Shown here: piece after piece, positions 35,661 through 46,340 of the stretch
Numbering within the stretch: position 1 is the first letter of the stretch
How the letters are laid out: every line of letters begins with the position of its first letter
Assembly (NCBI GenBank): GCA_963575645.1
Contig: OY754469.1
Location: forward strand, 17,254,001 to 17,318,000
DNA length: 64,000 bases
From: Xanthostigma xanthostigma
Lineage: Eukaryota > Arthropoda > Insecta > Raphidioptera > Raphidiidae
Direction of reading: 5' to 3'
Notes under the pieces: generated by a model
Seen by the model: the letters and a program-made list of their open reading frames with translations, nothing else
Databases searched by the model: none
What the model was told of the DNA's origin: nothing
Translations under genes and position numbers: made by a program

Positions 35661-36640
35661 AAATAATAGTATATTGTGCGACTAGTGAGAGAAGGAGAAG
35701 ATTCCATGAGCGTAAAACGCACGCGAGTGGAATATTCTCCTTCGATCAATGGTCGCACATAATATTTTATTCAACTAGCACGAGTAATATGTAATCGGGG
35801 CCCTGATAAAAGAGGGAAAAATAATAAATCACTTCATTGATTGACGTACCCACCACCCTCGATGCACACGAGATGGCCATGACTTTCGCTGAATTGCGAT
35901 GCTGTTTTCATATATACAATACCGCCTACCACGTTCCTATTGGTCCAGAAGCTGTGCAGTTTTTTTTCATTATTGCATGCTTGGGCTTGCTACTGCGTTC
36001 CTATTGGTCCAGAAAATTCATTATCACACAGTACGGCTCATTACTAGCACTCTACGCGTCAACATGAAGTAATTTATTATTTCTCCCGAATTTAGCAGGG
36101 CCCCGAAATAACATATTACTCACGCGTGTTGAATAATAGTATATTGTGCGACTAGTGAGAAAAGGAGAAGATTCCATGAGCGTGAAATTTGCCGCACGAG
36201 CGTAGCGAGTGCGGTAAAACACGCGAGTGGAATATTCTCCTTCGATCAATGGTCGCACATAATACTTTATTCAACTAGCAGGAGTAATATGTAATCGGGG
36301 CCCTGATAAAAGAGGGAAAAATAATAAATCACTTCATTGATTGACGTACCCACCATCAGTGTATGTACACAAGATTGCCTTGACTTTCGCTCAATTGCGA
36401 TGCTGTTTTCATATATACAATACCGCCTACCACGTTCCTATTGGTCCAGAAGCTGCGTGCAGTTTTTTTTCATTATTTCACGCTTGGGCTTGCTACTGAG
36501 TTTCTATTAGTCCAGAAAATTCATTATCACACTGTACGGCTTATTATTAGCACTCTACGCGTCAACATGAAGTAATTTATTATTTCTCCCGAGTTTAGCA
36601 GGGCCCCGAAATTACATATTACTCACGCGTGTTGAATAAA
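35661..36640 (+). repeat. Tandem duplication of a two-part MITE unit (A-B-A'-B')
   Basis: The unit 35661-36126 is followed directly by a second copy, 36127-36640. Part A is a hairpin (ttgtgcgactagtgag / gatcaatggtcgcacaata). Part B is a TIR element with ends caactagcacgagtaatatg and the inverse of gagtaatatgttatttcggg, including ggggccctg/cagggcccc. Each B carries two 'ttcctattggtccagaa' boxes; one is diverged in B'. A' contains an extra ~33 bp palindromic insert (gccgcacgagcgtagcgagt). Confidence 0.8.
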
Positions 36641-37077
36641 TAAATTTAATATTTCGTAATTTTATTGCTATAAATTTTCAAAATGCAGAGTGCCTATACA
36701 GTTAGGTCAATGTTAAATTAAAATGAATTTAGATGTAATAAACGTCAATGTTTCTACAAATGTTTGAAGTAAACTTGTAATATATATTATGTCAATGTTC
36801 TTTCTAAATTTTATAAAAAGGTTGACACAACTAACAATTAAGTCGATGTTCTTTCTAAATTTAATAAAAAAAATTGGCATAATTACCGTTGCGTCGTTGT
36901 AGCACTGTGGAGCAACGAACTCGTCCCACTCCCCGCGAGCAACTGGCCAATCAGGCGTTGTTGTCTTCAAGACCTGCTCAATTTTACATCGATACTACTG
37001 CTATCTAGCAACATTAGATGTTATTATCATGAGAGTCAATGTTGCTTTCGATAGTTTGTCACTTTATAAGTTACTAG
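36641..37077. other. AT-rich stretch with a 53-bp duplication
   Basis: 'atgttctttctaaatttta' at 36788 and 'atgttctttctaaatttaat' at 36845 mark a diverged tandem repeat. No gene was recognised. Confidence 0.4.
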
Positions 37078-37420
37078 CGGTCCCGCCCGGTTTCACCCGG
37101 GTGCAAAAGAACGAATGGGGGAGGGACATGAGTACACACGTTCATCTTAGTTTACCGAAATGAACGTTGTGTCGAAATTTCATGATGATCGGAGTTACCG
37201 TTCAAAAGTTTTTGTCGGACGGACAAATTTTGAGTTACATTTTTCATTGATGCTCCGCTCCTATTGGTCGTAGCGTGATATTATATAGCCCACAGCCTTC
37301 CTCGATAAATGGACTATCCGACAAAAAGAATTTTTTTCAATTCGAACGAATAGTTCTTGAGATTAGCGCGTTCAATCAAACAAACAAACTCTTCAGCTTT
37401 ATATATTAGTATAGATTTAT
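37078..37420 (+). repeat. Family A retroposon, copy 3 (forward)
   Basis: Head 'gtcccgcccggtttcacccg', then 'gaacgaatgggggagggaca', and tail 'cttcagctttatatattagt'. Best-preserved copy of the family, close in length to the reverse copy at 6188-6541. Confidence 0.75.
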
Positions 37421-38508
37421 CATACCCAACTAAATATTGCATTTATTTCCACTTACGTCATTGTAATTCTAAAGATGCGATATATCGATGAGGTATGTTC
37501 TGAAAGCGGTACGCAAAAGTACGAAGTTTTGGAAACGCCGTTGTTTAGCTCATGAGTCGTGCATCAGACACAAATAAATGAGTTGTACTCGGAGAGGTCA
37601 TTTTATCGCTCATTATTAATTGCCCGCTCGTTGATGGCGTTCCGGAAAACTAATGCTGCATCATAGAATGAGAGCTATATTTTTATATACAGATGATGTG
37701 TACATAATACGGGTATATTACAGTCATCCAATCATATATAGTCAACGGATGTGCAAGTTCAACAAATTCTGAGAGCAACCAATATTCTAAATCAGCAGAC
37801 AAAAGCCAATTAAAATAAAATAAAGACGGACCGCACTTGTTCATAATTTTGACTATTTAGAAATAGACAGTTAATTGATCCTCGTTTTCCCATAGTAGAA
37901 GAAGTCTTTAACTAGAAGACCTAGCTTATGCTTGCTGTGTTTCGAGATGGACCGTTTTCTGGCGCACGCGAGATGGCGCTGTTAATACTACCTGGGAAAA
38001 CTTCGGTTCTTTCCACCTGTTTTCGCCATAGTTACCAAAGTTGTTTAACTTCACAGACACTACACACATGTAAGCCATGAATGTGTATGCGTTACCCAGT
38101 AGCTGACGTTCATGCGACAGATATCGGTCCACCGCTATTCGGAGGAAGAACAAATGAACCGAATAAATAACTACTTACATTCGGTGAATATGGCCATAAA
38201 TCAGATACTCTATCCATACTTCAACTATGTTTCGGCTTAATCGGATTGATAACGAATGCTTAGAAATTTTTTGTTTGTTTATAGGTATTCAGGACGCATG
38301 TTTTGTTACATCATACATATCACTGTTTCGTTGCAACAAAAATTACATTTTAACGACGTCAATCTGCGGCACAATAATAACAGCATCAGTTAAATGTGCG
38401 GAGGCTCTCGAATGAAAATAATTATAGGGCCTCACTCTTAAAATATTACATTGACTATCAATTAACAAAACGTAGAAAATAAAAGATCCAGCTCACAACA
38501 CTTCAAAT
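37421..38508. other. Unassigned stretch
   Basis: 37926-38153 is less AT-rich and contains 'gcgcacgcgagatggcgctg'. On the minus strand a short ATG frame (MAKTGGKNRSFP) runs into cag|gtagta, but nothing else supports an exon. No repeat match was seen. Confidence 0.25.
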
Positions 38509-38777
38509 TTTAAAAAAGCATTTGCTTATCTGGCGCCTAAGTTACTAAATGAGCTTGATAGCACTTTTCACATCGCAATCAAATGAAAACGTCGTAAATG
38601 GGCAAAATTTAAATTTATTGACCTTTACTTAAGACATTATTTAATCTTTTTTAATTTTTATTGTTTTTTCTCTTACTTTTATGTAATTTAAGGACAGATG
38701 GATGACCAATCCGTATGGATTGAATTAGGTCCGATTGCCTTAGCAATAAACTATTATTCTATTCTATTCTATTCTAT
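38509..38777 (+). pseudogene. LINE 3' end: reverse-transcriptase C-terminus and (TATTC)n tail
   Basis: The short frame reads FKKAFAYLAPKLLNELDS, resembling the 'K..xYxGPKLxNxLP' segment near the C-terminus of Jockey/CR1-type LINE polyproteins. It is broken by a stop at 38584, after which 'KFKFIDLYLRHYL' continues. About 170 bp of 3' UTR ends in (TATTC)n at about 38754-38777. This is the typical 5'-truncated form of such a retroelement. A second, better preserved 3' end is at 46906. Confidence 0.65.
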
Positions 38778-39292
38778 TTTTAAAGATTATGTTTTTTGTT
38801 TTTGTTTTTTGAGGTCTCAACTCTTAAGGGATACAACCGCAAGTTTCTTGCGCTTTTGGGATGAATAGTCACTTGTCAAAAGATATAAGTATAATTAAAC
38901 TTTAATTTTCAATTATTTAAGAATTTTATCGATTATAAATAATAATTTTTGTCCACAAAGTTAATAAATTATTTTAATCTCGGCATTTAGTTCAAAGTTA
39001 ATTCACTGTAAAAGCTTTTTGTTCTAATGTAATTTTCCGTTCCATTATTCTCATTTCTGAATTGGTTTCAAACTATTGTTAAGTATTCAACCATTCAGCA
39101 AACAACTGCAGTTTCAAATTACAAAGTTTCTTATCAAAAAACAAAGAACGCTTGGTTATTGTGACCGCAATTGTTTCTGTGTTTTGATAATAGTTGTTCG
39201 ATAATGTATATTTTCTGTAGATACTACGCCGATGTTAACGTTATCTTATAATTTAAAAAGTTTGATAAAATTAGTATTTTATTTTATACTTT
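38778..39292. other. AT-rich stretch, nothing recognised
   Basis: No gene or repeat structure was recognised. Confidence 0.35.
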
Positions 39293-40050
39293 ACTAGCCG
39301 CTACCCGCGGCTACGCCCGCGATTGAGATGGAAATCGACTTTTGACATGCATATCGGGGGTTGAGGTATTGCACATATTTTGACAAACAATTTTCTTATT
39401 TTTCGTAAAAAATTTTTATTTTTTTTTAATAAAAAGTATCCTATGTTACTTCTAATACCTTCAAGAGTGTATGTGCAAAGTTTCATGATGATCGGTTAAG
39501 TAGTTTTTGCGTGAAAGCGTAACAAACAAACTTACATTCGCATAATATTAAATATGAAAATATGAAATTTCTTATTTTTCGTAAAAAATTTTTATTTTTT
39601 TTTAATAAAAAGTATCCTATGTTAATTCTAATACCTTCAAGAGTGTATGTGCAAAGTTTCATGATGATCGGTTAAGTAGTTTTTGCGTGAAAGCGTAACA
39701 AACAAACTTACATTCGCATTTATAATATTTCGTTTTCATAAAATTTGTAAGTCCGGTCCTGTCGGGCCGATTTTAATGAAATTTTAATAGCACATTTTAA
39801 TCATTACTAAAGGGTTAAATTTCAATTTTGAAACGATTCGGAGAAATTTTTCGGTATTTTTGGGCCCAAAAAATGTTTTCAACCCTTTCTTATTTTTCGT
39901 AAAAAATTTTTATTTTTTTTTAATAAAAAGTATCCTATGTTACTTCTAATACCTTCAAGAGTGTATGTGCAAAGTTTCATGATGATCGGTTAAGTAGTTT
40001 TTGCGTGAAAGCGTAACAAACAAACTTACATTCGCATTTATAATATTAAA
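39293..40050 (+). repeat. Retroposon with triplicated tail and interposed foreign segment
   Basis: Head 'gctacccgcggctacgcccg'. A ~160-bp unit (ttcttatttttcgtaaaaaa ... gatcggttaagtagtttttg ... acttacattcgcat) occurs three times, from about 39391, 39568 and 39886. Between units 2 and 3 lies 39733-39888, which matches family B at 22071-22228. The three units are nearly identical, so the amplification is recent. Confidence 0.8.
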
Positions 40051-40266
40051 TAATAAATAATATGATAGTTTATACAATGCCTAAATCAAACTAACCGTTT
40101 TCATAATTTTTGTGTTTCTGTTTGTTAATAGATAATGAGCATGCACAGACCTTTTAAAAGTCCAAGCAGTCGTTAAATATTCTTTGAAAAGGATTTTCAA
40201 CAATTTTTTGCAGCGTATGGCATTATTGTTATTTTCATGAGGTTTGGGGGGTGGCTAAATAGTGGT

Positions 40267-40360
40267 TAATTTAATCGAAATCGGATGGCATTGATACACA
40301 CTATTATTGGTAAGTACCAATAATAGTGTGTATCAATGCCATCCGATTTCGATTAAATTA
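40267..40360. repeat. Perfect 94-nt palindrome
   Basis: A 46-nt arm ending 'cactattattggta' is followed by 2 nt (ag) and its exact inverse. I found no mismatch. The arms contain 'cgaaatcggatggcattgat'. A short echo of the arm ('tgtcatccgatttgaac') follows at 40378. Confidence 0.85.
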
Positions 40361-41009
40361 TAAGTATAAATTTTGAATGTCATCCGATTTGAACAATTTT
40401 TAGTGTGTTTTTTTTACTTATTGTTGAAACAATCGAAAAAAAGGGTTTGCCGGCGACTTTGAGGGGTTGTTTCTCCGAAACTGCGCATCAGGATCGGATG
40501 GGAATTTTTTCCCAACGTTTGGTGGTGTCAATAAGTATGCTCACTAATTTTGAAGCGGTTGCATTTTCACTTTTTTTTTTATTCGCTAGTGCAAAAACGA
40601 CCCGCGTGTTTCGGCTGGCAAAAAATTTTTATTATATAATTAGGGTATTTGCTTCAATGCTACCGCATTTTTATCCGGTTGCCTTTTCAAAACTTTTTCG
40701 ATTTTGCCCCACCCCCATATCGCCGCCCCTGTCTATTTGGGGTTACTTAGGCCGCTACCAAGGGGTTCTGCACCACTCATAGGCCCAGATTACCACTCGC
40801 CATCCGGTTGCCTGTCCAATACCGGCTTGATGTGCCACTGCTTTGAATAACAGGTCAAACGGATGGGCGGATTGAAACCAAATTTTAGAAGGATGTTTGG
40901 TATACAAATATGAAGAGCCCTATTGATTTTGGGGGAAATCGGCGCATGCGCAGAAGATATATGTGATATAACGATGTTTTTTGTATAATAATAGTAGGTA
41001 TACTTTTCA
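40361..41009. repeat. Repeat-like stretch ending in a family E fragment
   Basis: 40850-40930 reads 'acaggtcaaacggatgggcg' and 'accaaattttagaaggatgt', matching 20330-20420 in inverse orientation. The 125-residue frame at 40405-40782 has no recognisable domain and its sequence looks like old repeat DNA, so it is not called. Confidence 0.4.
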
Positions 41010-41315
41010 TAACGGCTTATTATTCTATTTATTTTTTCAAGAAAGCTTTGTAAAAATTTTTTTTTCTAAAGTTTATAGTTTCGGAAATATTTTAAAAATA
41101 AAAAAAATCAGCCGCTCTTTTGTTTTATGAATCTGTCAGAAATAAACTAGTTCGGCATGCTTTGATTAATTTTTACATGAAGTGGAACATATTATGTAGG
41201 TAACCATGGAAACGAATAGCAAATATCATACTGAACACTAGCCATTACCCGCGTCACTCTCACGCGATATAAGAAATTTTATTTTCTTCATTATAATCAA
41301 ATGTCAACATTTTTG
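41010..41315 (+). repeat. Diverged single-arm relative of the 13.3-14.7 kb foldback
   Basis: Words such as 'ctgtcagaaataaactagtt', 'tggaacatattatgtaggta', 'acgaatagcaaatatcata' and 'ctagccattacccg' match the left foldback arm (about 13570-13885) in order. There are scattered differences throughout and no inverted partner nearby. It shows the non-palindromic form of that repeat. Confidence 0.75.
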
Positions 41316-41911
41316 AAATTGGAATGGTCCCGTCACCCAATTGACTGGAATTTTTTTTCTTTGAGGCTGAGGCTATAGAGCTATGATCACTTATGAAAGA
41401 TTACACTGTAAAGAGTATTACCTAAACATACTAGTTTGTGATTTTGGGACGGCTTTGTATGTAAGCACAACGTTTGTTGAACACACTGTACACATTTATT
41501 AAAATTAATATTAAATACTAATTAGTAATTACAAATGACCATAATAACGGATTAGTCTGTTTCTAAATGCTACATATGTATCATTTGTATGCAGCGCATC
41601 CTGTCTACGAATGACGTTATAAAATAATTATTTCCATAAAACACACGCCCCTGCGTATCAGTCGGACGTGTCTGCATATGATCACCCCATTTCAATACAC
41701 GTCACGTGACGTTACATTTGACCCTTACTGTTTTATAAGCAACGAATTAATAAACGCCTGAGTGAAAATGTATATATTAAACATGCACTAACCAACTGCG
41801 CCCCGTACAAGGGTTGATTTTTTAAAAGTAAACATAATACCGCAATAAAATGTTTATTTAAATTTTACACAAACAATTTCAGTTAACGTTAAAAAAAATA
41901 CATTATTTCAT
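41316..41911. other. Unassigned stretch
   Basis: No gene or repeat structure was recognised. Confidence 0.35.
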
Positions 41912-42398
41912 TTTTAACCGACTTCAACAAAAAGGAGGAGGTTCTATGTTCGTCTGTATATATTTTTTTTTTTATGCATGTTCACCGATTTCTCCGTCAA
42001 TTATGAACCGATTTTCAAATTTTTTTTTTTTTCGAAAGAGTGCACCTCAGAGGTGGTCCCATCGGAACCAAGTCAGGATCTGATGGTGGAATCCGGAGAA
42101 ATCGAGGGAAACTCTCAAATTTCAAAGACACACATAATGTTTTTTATGTATGTTCACCGATTTTTAGTGTTAGATTAACACTAAAAAGAGAAAAATAAAA
42201 TATTTTTAACAAAAAAATTGAACCGACTTCACACTAAAAAGTAAAAAATAATTCCGTATTGAAATGTTTTGGAGTCGGTGTAGTTCTCGGAATAGATTTC
42301 ATTTTGGCTGACACCGACTCCAAAACATTTCAATACGCAATTATTTTTTACTTTTTAGTGTGAAGTCGGTTCAATTTTTTTGTTAAAAATATTTTATT
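41912..42398 (+). repeat. AACCGACTTC lepidopteran repeat with hairpin, copy 2
   Basis: Same head and same orientation as 23837-24336. The hairpin arms are 42194-42280 and 42312-42398; the 31-nt loop at 42281-42311 starts tagttctcggaatag. The loop is the exact reverse complement of the loop in copy 1. Both arms here lack the 'aaaaagg' block present in both arms of copy 1. Confidence 0.85.
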
Positions 42399-42399
42399 A

Positions 42400-42689
42400 T
42401 ATAAGCATACCATACCTACCGTATTTTACTATTCCAACACCACACGTGTGGAATGGTATCTACTAATTTAGGTCGAAATTCACTTTTCAAAATTTTACAA
42501 TATTTTTTTTCATTTTGAAGTCACCCGAATCCAGAAATAAATTGAAATGTAAGCTATCCTATCTTTCAAGTTGGGTCGAATTGCACACGGTGTGCAAATT
42601 AAATATAAAATCGGTTCAGTAGTTTAGGAGTTCATCGCGGACAAACATGTGACACGTAATTTTTATATATAAAGATATAAAAAAAAAAT
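42400..42689 (+). repeat. Retroposon fragment
   Basis: Tail wording 'aaaatcggttcagtagttta' then 'catcgcggacaaacatgtga' and 'tttttatatataaagat' is typical of lepidopteran short retroposons. Confidence 0.45.
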
Positions 42690-42758
42690 TCAGGGGCCGC
42701 TGAGTAATATTTTTTCTGGAAAGGGGGCAGTAGGCCAAATAAGTTTGGGAACCACTGC
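42690..42758 (+). repeat. Solo right end of the hAT-like family at 27220
   Basis: 'gctgagtaatattttttctg' then 'aaataagtttgggaaccact' match 27935-27997 closely, ending at cactg. Confidence 0.6.
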
Positions 42759-42764
42759 TATAGA

Positions 42765-42880
42765 GGGTGGAGATTTCGAGTAATGGAGGTTTTGAGACTT
42801 GAAGGGAAGGAAACATATTTTCGAGTTTTGGAGATTTTCGACTTATCAAGGTTCGACTTAAAGAGGTTCTACTTTGTAAT
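42765..42880 (+). repeat. Pogo/mariner MITE fragment
   Basis: 'ttttcgacttatcaaggttc' and 'gacttaaagaggttctactt' match the common 'aagtcgaacctt ... cagtagaacctc' ends of pogo-type MITEs; the other end is degraded. Confidence 0.4.
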
Positions 42881-43911
42881 AAGAATCTTTTGTAAATTTT
42901 CCATACTTTAAAAAATAAATAGGTCGAAAAATAATTTATGTAGAATTATTTAATTATCCGATTTTAGGATTTTCTTCTTAAGTTGAATTATTTCTAAGAC
43001 CCTTACAAATATAGAACCGGCCGTGGTCTATAGGTAATACGACGGAAGTATAATAAGCCGTTTACATTTTCTTCGTTCATAATAAACTGAAAATCCATCG
43101 GTGTATATGTAATAGAAAATTAAAATGGTTTATCAAGGACAACGTATCGTAATAATAAACTATAATGTAATTCACATTAAAAATCAATTTGTCACTGGTA
43201 GTGAAACGAAAAACGCCAGGGGTTTTCCAAGTGCTAACGAGGAGGGTGCCAAGTACATTTACTATATAAAAAAATATGCATAAGGCATTACACTTATTTT
43301 TAAAATATTCCGTGAAAGTTATATTTCAATTGTCAAACACATGCGAATTTTTGCCAAGAATGAATTCATATTCATGATCACTGTTTTAGCATCTTTAAGA
43401 TTTTTAATTTATTTTTGTTTAAAGTCGAGATGATACTTCTTTAAAGTAATATATTATAATTGAATAATTGAAACATGTTTTTGTCATTTGTCAGTTTGTA
43501 ACTCATAATTAAATAGTTCATTATTTTTAAATTGACCTTGCATCGGCACACAAAAAAGACCCACCTACTTACTATATTTGAACACTCATGCTATACATTG
43601 CAGTCTGCATCGTTTAAATTATTATAGTACCTATAGCTACTAACAGCCGGGTCCGGCTTCGCCCGGATTTGTAAAATTGTAGGTCGCCTATTAAAAATAT
43701 TATGCTGCTGCGGACATTCATATAGAATAATAGACGTTTTTGCCCGGCGTTGTTTTTTCCATTTACTATTAATTAATTAAGTTATTTATTATTAAGTAAA
43801 TTAATTTATTAATAGATAATAAAAAACAAAATAAAATTACTCTAGAATTTGCCATTATGAAACATTTCGCATTGATAGAAGAGGTCCGCGTAGGATGCCC
43901 GTTCAGGCGTG
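42881..43911. other. AT-rich stretch with a retroposon head
   Basis: At 43645-43675 'agccgggtccggcttcgccc' is a retroposon head with no recognisable body. No gene was recognised. Confidence 0.35.
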
Positions 43912-44014
43912 TATGCATTACAGAAAATCGTTTCACTTATAATGCATACGAATCTCCTTTGGGCGCCAAGTCTATGTTGCATTTTATGTGGAACGATTTT
44001 TTGTAATGCATTAA
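43912..44014. mobile_element. Palindromic MITE, copy 2 (decayed left end)
   Basis: Matches 26160-26263: 'tgcattacagaaaatcgttt' and 'aacgattttttgtaatgcat' are the arms. TTAA is kept only on the right side. The minus-strand frame at 43842-44153 spans it and is not treated as a gene. Confidence 0.6.
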
Positions 44015-44050
44015 TGATTTCCATGTCAACAAAATTCGTGTGTACTAAAT

Positions 44051-44636
44051 TATTTTTAAGTTGAATCTTCTTTTTTAACAGCGTGTAGAAATCAAATAGA
44101 CGAACAAATATTTTAAGTAACTTTTTATCAAAACTCAAAAATAAGAGAAACAACCGTTCAAAGTTTAATTACTTTTTTTAAATTTTATTTAATTAATTAA
44201 AAAGCCCGGTTAACACACGCAAAGAAATGATACCATGAATCGGAAATGAATCCCAGATAATTCGCGGAAGGGCCCTTATCACTATACTAGAAGCATGTAT
44301 AACAGAAGCATGACTACGACGCTGCACGCACCTTTGTGCCTAACAAAACGGGGACAATTTTGAACAATTTCTGTGAATACTTGACGTGGCGACTCCCCTT
44401 AACAGCATTAAACATAATGTCCGTAGGACATTTAATTAATTCCACACTTGATAATGACATAACATACTTTCATAGTGACATAACATAACTCCAGGACCGA
44501 CCTCAAAATTTTATAAAATTTAATAAAAGCCCGTTTCTATTTTATTTTTGAGTTTTGATAAAAAAGTTACAACTTGAAATATTTGTTCGTCTATTTGATT
44601 TCTACACGCTGTTAAAAAAAGAATCAACTTAAAAAT
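44051..44636. mobile_element. Element with ~93-bp terminal inverted repeats
   Basis: The left arm 'tatttttaagttgaatcttc' through 'tttttatcaaaactcaaaaa' is matched inverted at 44543-44636. The ~400-bp centre has no coding frame. Confidence 0.7.
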
Positions 44637-45427
44637 CAGCCTGTACTTATATTGCGCAATAAATGAAATTCACTCATTAATATTTTTCTTGTTAAATATT
44701 TTTTTCGTAAAATGTTTGCTTTTTAGTTTGGTGGAGTTTATTAATTTGGCGTTTTTATCATACGTGGATTCAATATATTGAATGAAAAATGAAAAATTCT
44801 CTTTCGGTTTAAAATGACATGTAAAATGTACGCACATCTCACTGCAACCCCTTTTATAATAAAAAAAACTGCTTGAGCAATGACAAGTTATTTCAAAATG
44901 TGCTAGGAGAGTGATACTTTGACAGAACCGACATATCTGTGGTCACACGGCAAAGTGACTCACGCCACATTTTTTTTGTAAAATAAGATTAGTGATGACT
45001 ATTATAGATACAGATATTGTAAATCATAGATGTTTGACAATCGATTTTGTAAACGTCTTGATTGGTATGCTGGTCCGATTGTCTGCTTTTCCTTGACTTG
45101 ACAAGAGACAGGCTTGCCTTGAAACACCACTCTATACCGAGCGTTGTAAATAACGAATGGAACGAAATTCGAAGGAACTAAGCTTGATTTGTTATTTACG
45201 ACTAGTTGGCGAGTCTAAAAAAGTTCCGAGAATTTTAAAGCCTTTAAAAATTTTCTAACGTTTTTTTCTTGATTTTTTGACTAACATTCAAATAAAATAT
45301 AAGTTTTTTACTTTTCTCCAAATTATAATATTTTACTTAATATTTTTTTTTCGGTGCAACAACATAAACACTCTATTGCCTTAACTGGGTGTACAAATTT
45401 GGATATTTAAAGATTTCGTTTAATTTT
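44637..45427. other. AT-rich stretch with a small inverted pair
   Basis: 'cgttgtaaataac' at about 45142 and 'gttatttacgac' at about 45191 are inverted; otherwise nothing was recognised. Confidence 0.35.
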
Positions 45428-45546
45428 TACCCGGCTGCGGAAGCCAAAAAGAAGGGTTATAGGTTTAGCAGTCTATGTTTGTATTTACGGATGTTCCACC
45501 GTAGCGCGTAAACTATTCATCCAATTTTGATAAATAAGGTGTCAAT

Positions 45547-45951
45547 CTGGGGCGTAGCTACCGCCGTATCTGCCGTATTAATTATACGGGGCCCCCGGGC
45601 CACGGGGGCTCTCAACGTGCGTAAGCAAAAATTAATAAAAACTTCCCAAATTTTTGTCACTATATTGTCCATAGAGGCAGAAACTATAGAAAAACTAAAG
45701 TCATCATCAGCTATAAATGATTTAATACAAACCAATTTGCCGAAAAAAAGGCAAGGAGAGTGTAGGTATATTTAATTTGAATTGTTTGTAAAAATTTTGG
45801 AAAAAGTGGCAGATAGATAATTATGATGAATAAATATTTCTTTTAATTTTATGCAAACATTTTTTTTTCTTTTGTGAGAAATCTTTACCCTTCCTAAGGG
45901 CCCCCAAAGAAATTTTTATACGGGGCGCCGCCAAGACACGCTGCGCTTCTG
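45547..45951 (+). mobile_element. hAT-like element with 8-bp target duplication
   Basis: GTGTCAAT occurs directly before (45539-45546) and directly after (45952-45959). The ends ctggggcgtagc and the inverse cagaagcgcagc are imperfect 12-bp terminal inverted repeats of hAT type. It interrupts family D copy 2, and the uninterrupted family D copy at 19.9 kb shows a single GTGTCAAT, confirming insertion and duplication. It is 405 bp long and carries a C-terminal transposase fragment. Confidence 0.85.
45617..45775 (+). pseudogene. hAT transposase C-terminal (dimerisation) remnant
   Basis: The end of the frame reads VTILSIEAETIEKL, then INDLIQTNLPKKRQ before the stop. The motif L-S-I-E-x-E followed by a short I/L-rich helix and a basic tail matches the extreme C-terminus of ZMYM-like hAT transposases. 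The rest of the protein is missing, so the element depends on another copy for movement. Confidence 0.5.
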
Positions 45952-46340
45952 GTGTCAATCGATTCGTTATTATGGTCCGAGTAACATAGGCTACATTTAT
46001 TTTTGAATTTTGGTCCCAGAGAGGAGCAAATTAAAAACAAATAAAAAATGAGTTCAAAAAAAAATTTAAATAGAAAATAAATTCAAAAACTAAAACCCGA
46101 CTACTGAGAAGTATGAAACAAGAAAATATTCTCATCTGAGGATAGCCGTGGTCGTATGCCATCGTAGGCCTCTCTAAATGTATAGCGTGATGCACTTTGC
46201 CCTATACAGCTTATGATCGCTTACTATACTGTTAAAATGTAATGTTTTGTTAGGGTAGGTGGCATATGATCACGGATATCCTCAGATGAGAATATTTTTT
46301 GTTTTATATTTTTCAGTAGTCGGGTTTTAGTTTTTGAACT

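Larger units (their letters stand above)
45428..46340 (+). repeat. Family D composite repeat, copy 2 (forward, interrupted by hAT)
   Basis: Tail part 'gcggaagccaaaaagaaggg' through 'gctacatttatttttgaatt', then hairpin part 'aaaacccgactactgagaag' to its inverse near 46315-46335. The repeat is split after 'ataaggtgtcaat' by the element at 45547-45951. The hairpin loop has the same relative orientation as in copy 1 at 19530-20045. Confidence 0.8.

Noticed and set aside
37926..38153. Possible short minus-strand exon beginning MAKTGGKNR
   Set aside because: Only a start codon and a weak cag|gtagta donor; no other support.
40405..40782. 125-residue plus-strand frame
   Set aside because: Low-complexity hydrophobic composition, no domain, and the DNA looks like old repeat sequence adjoining a family E fragment.
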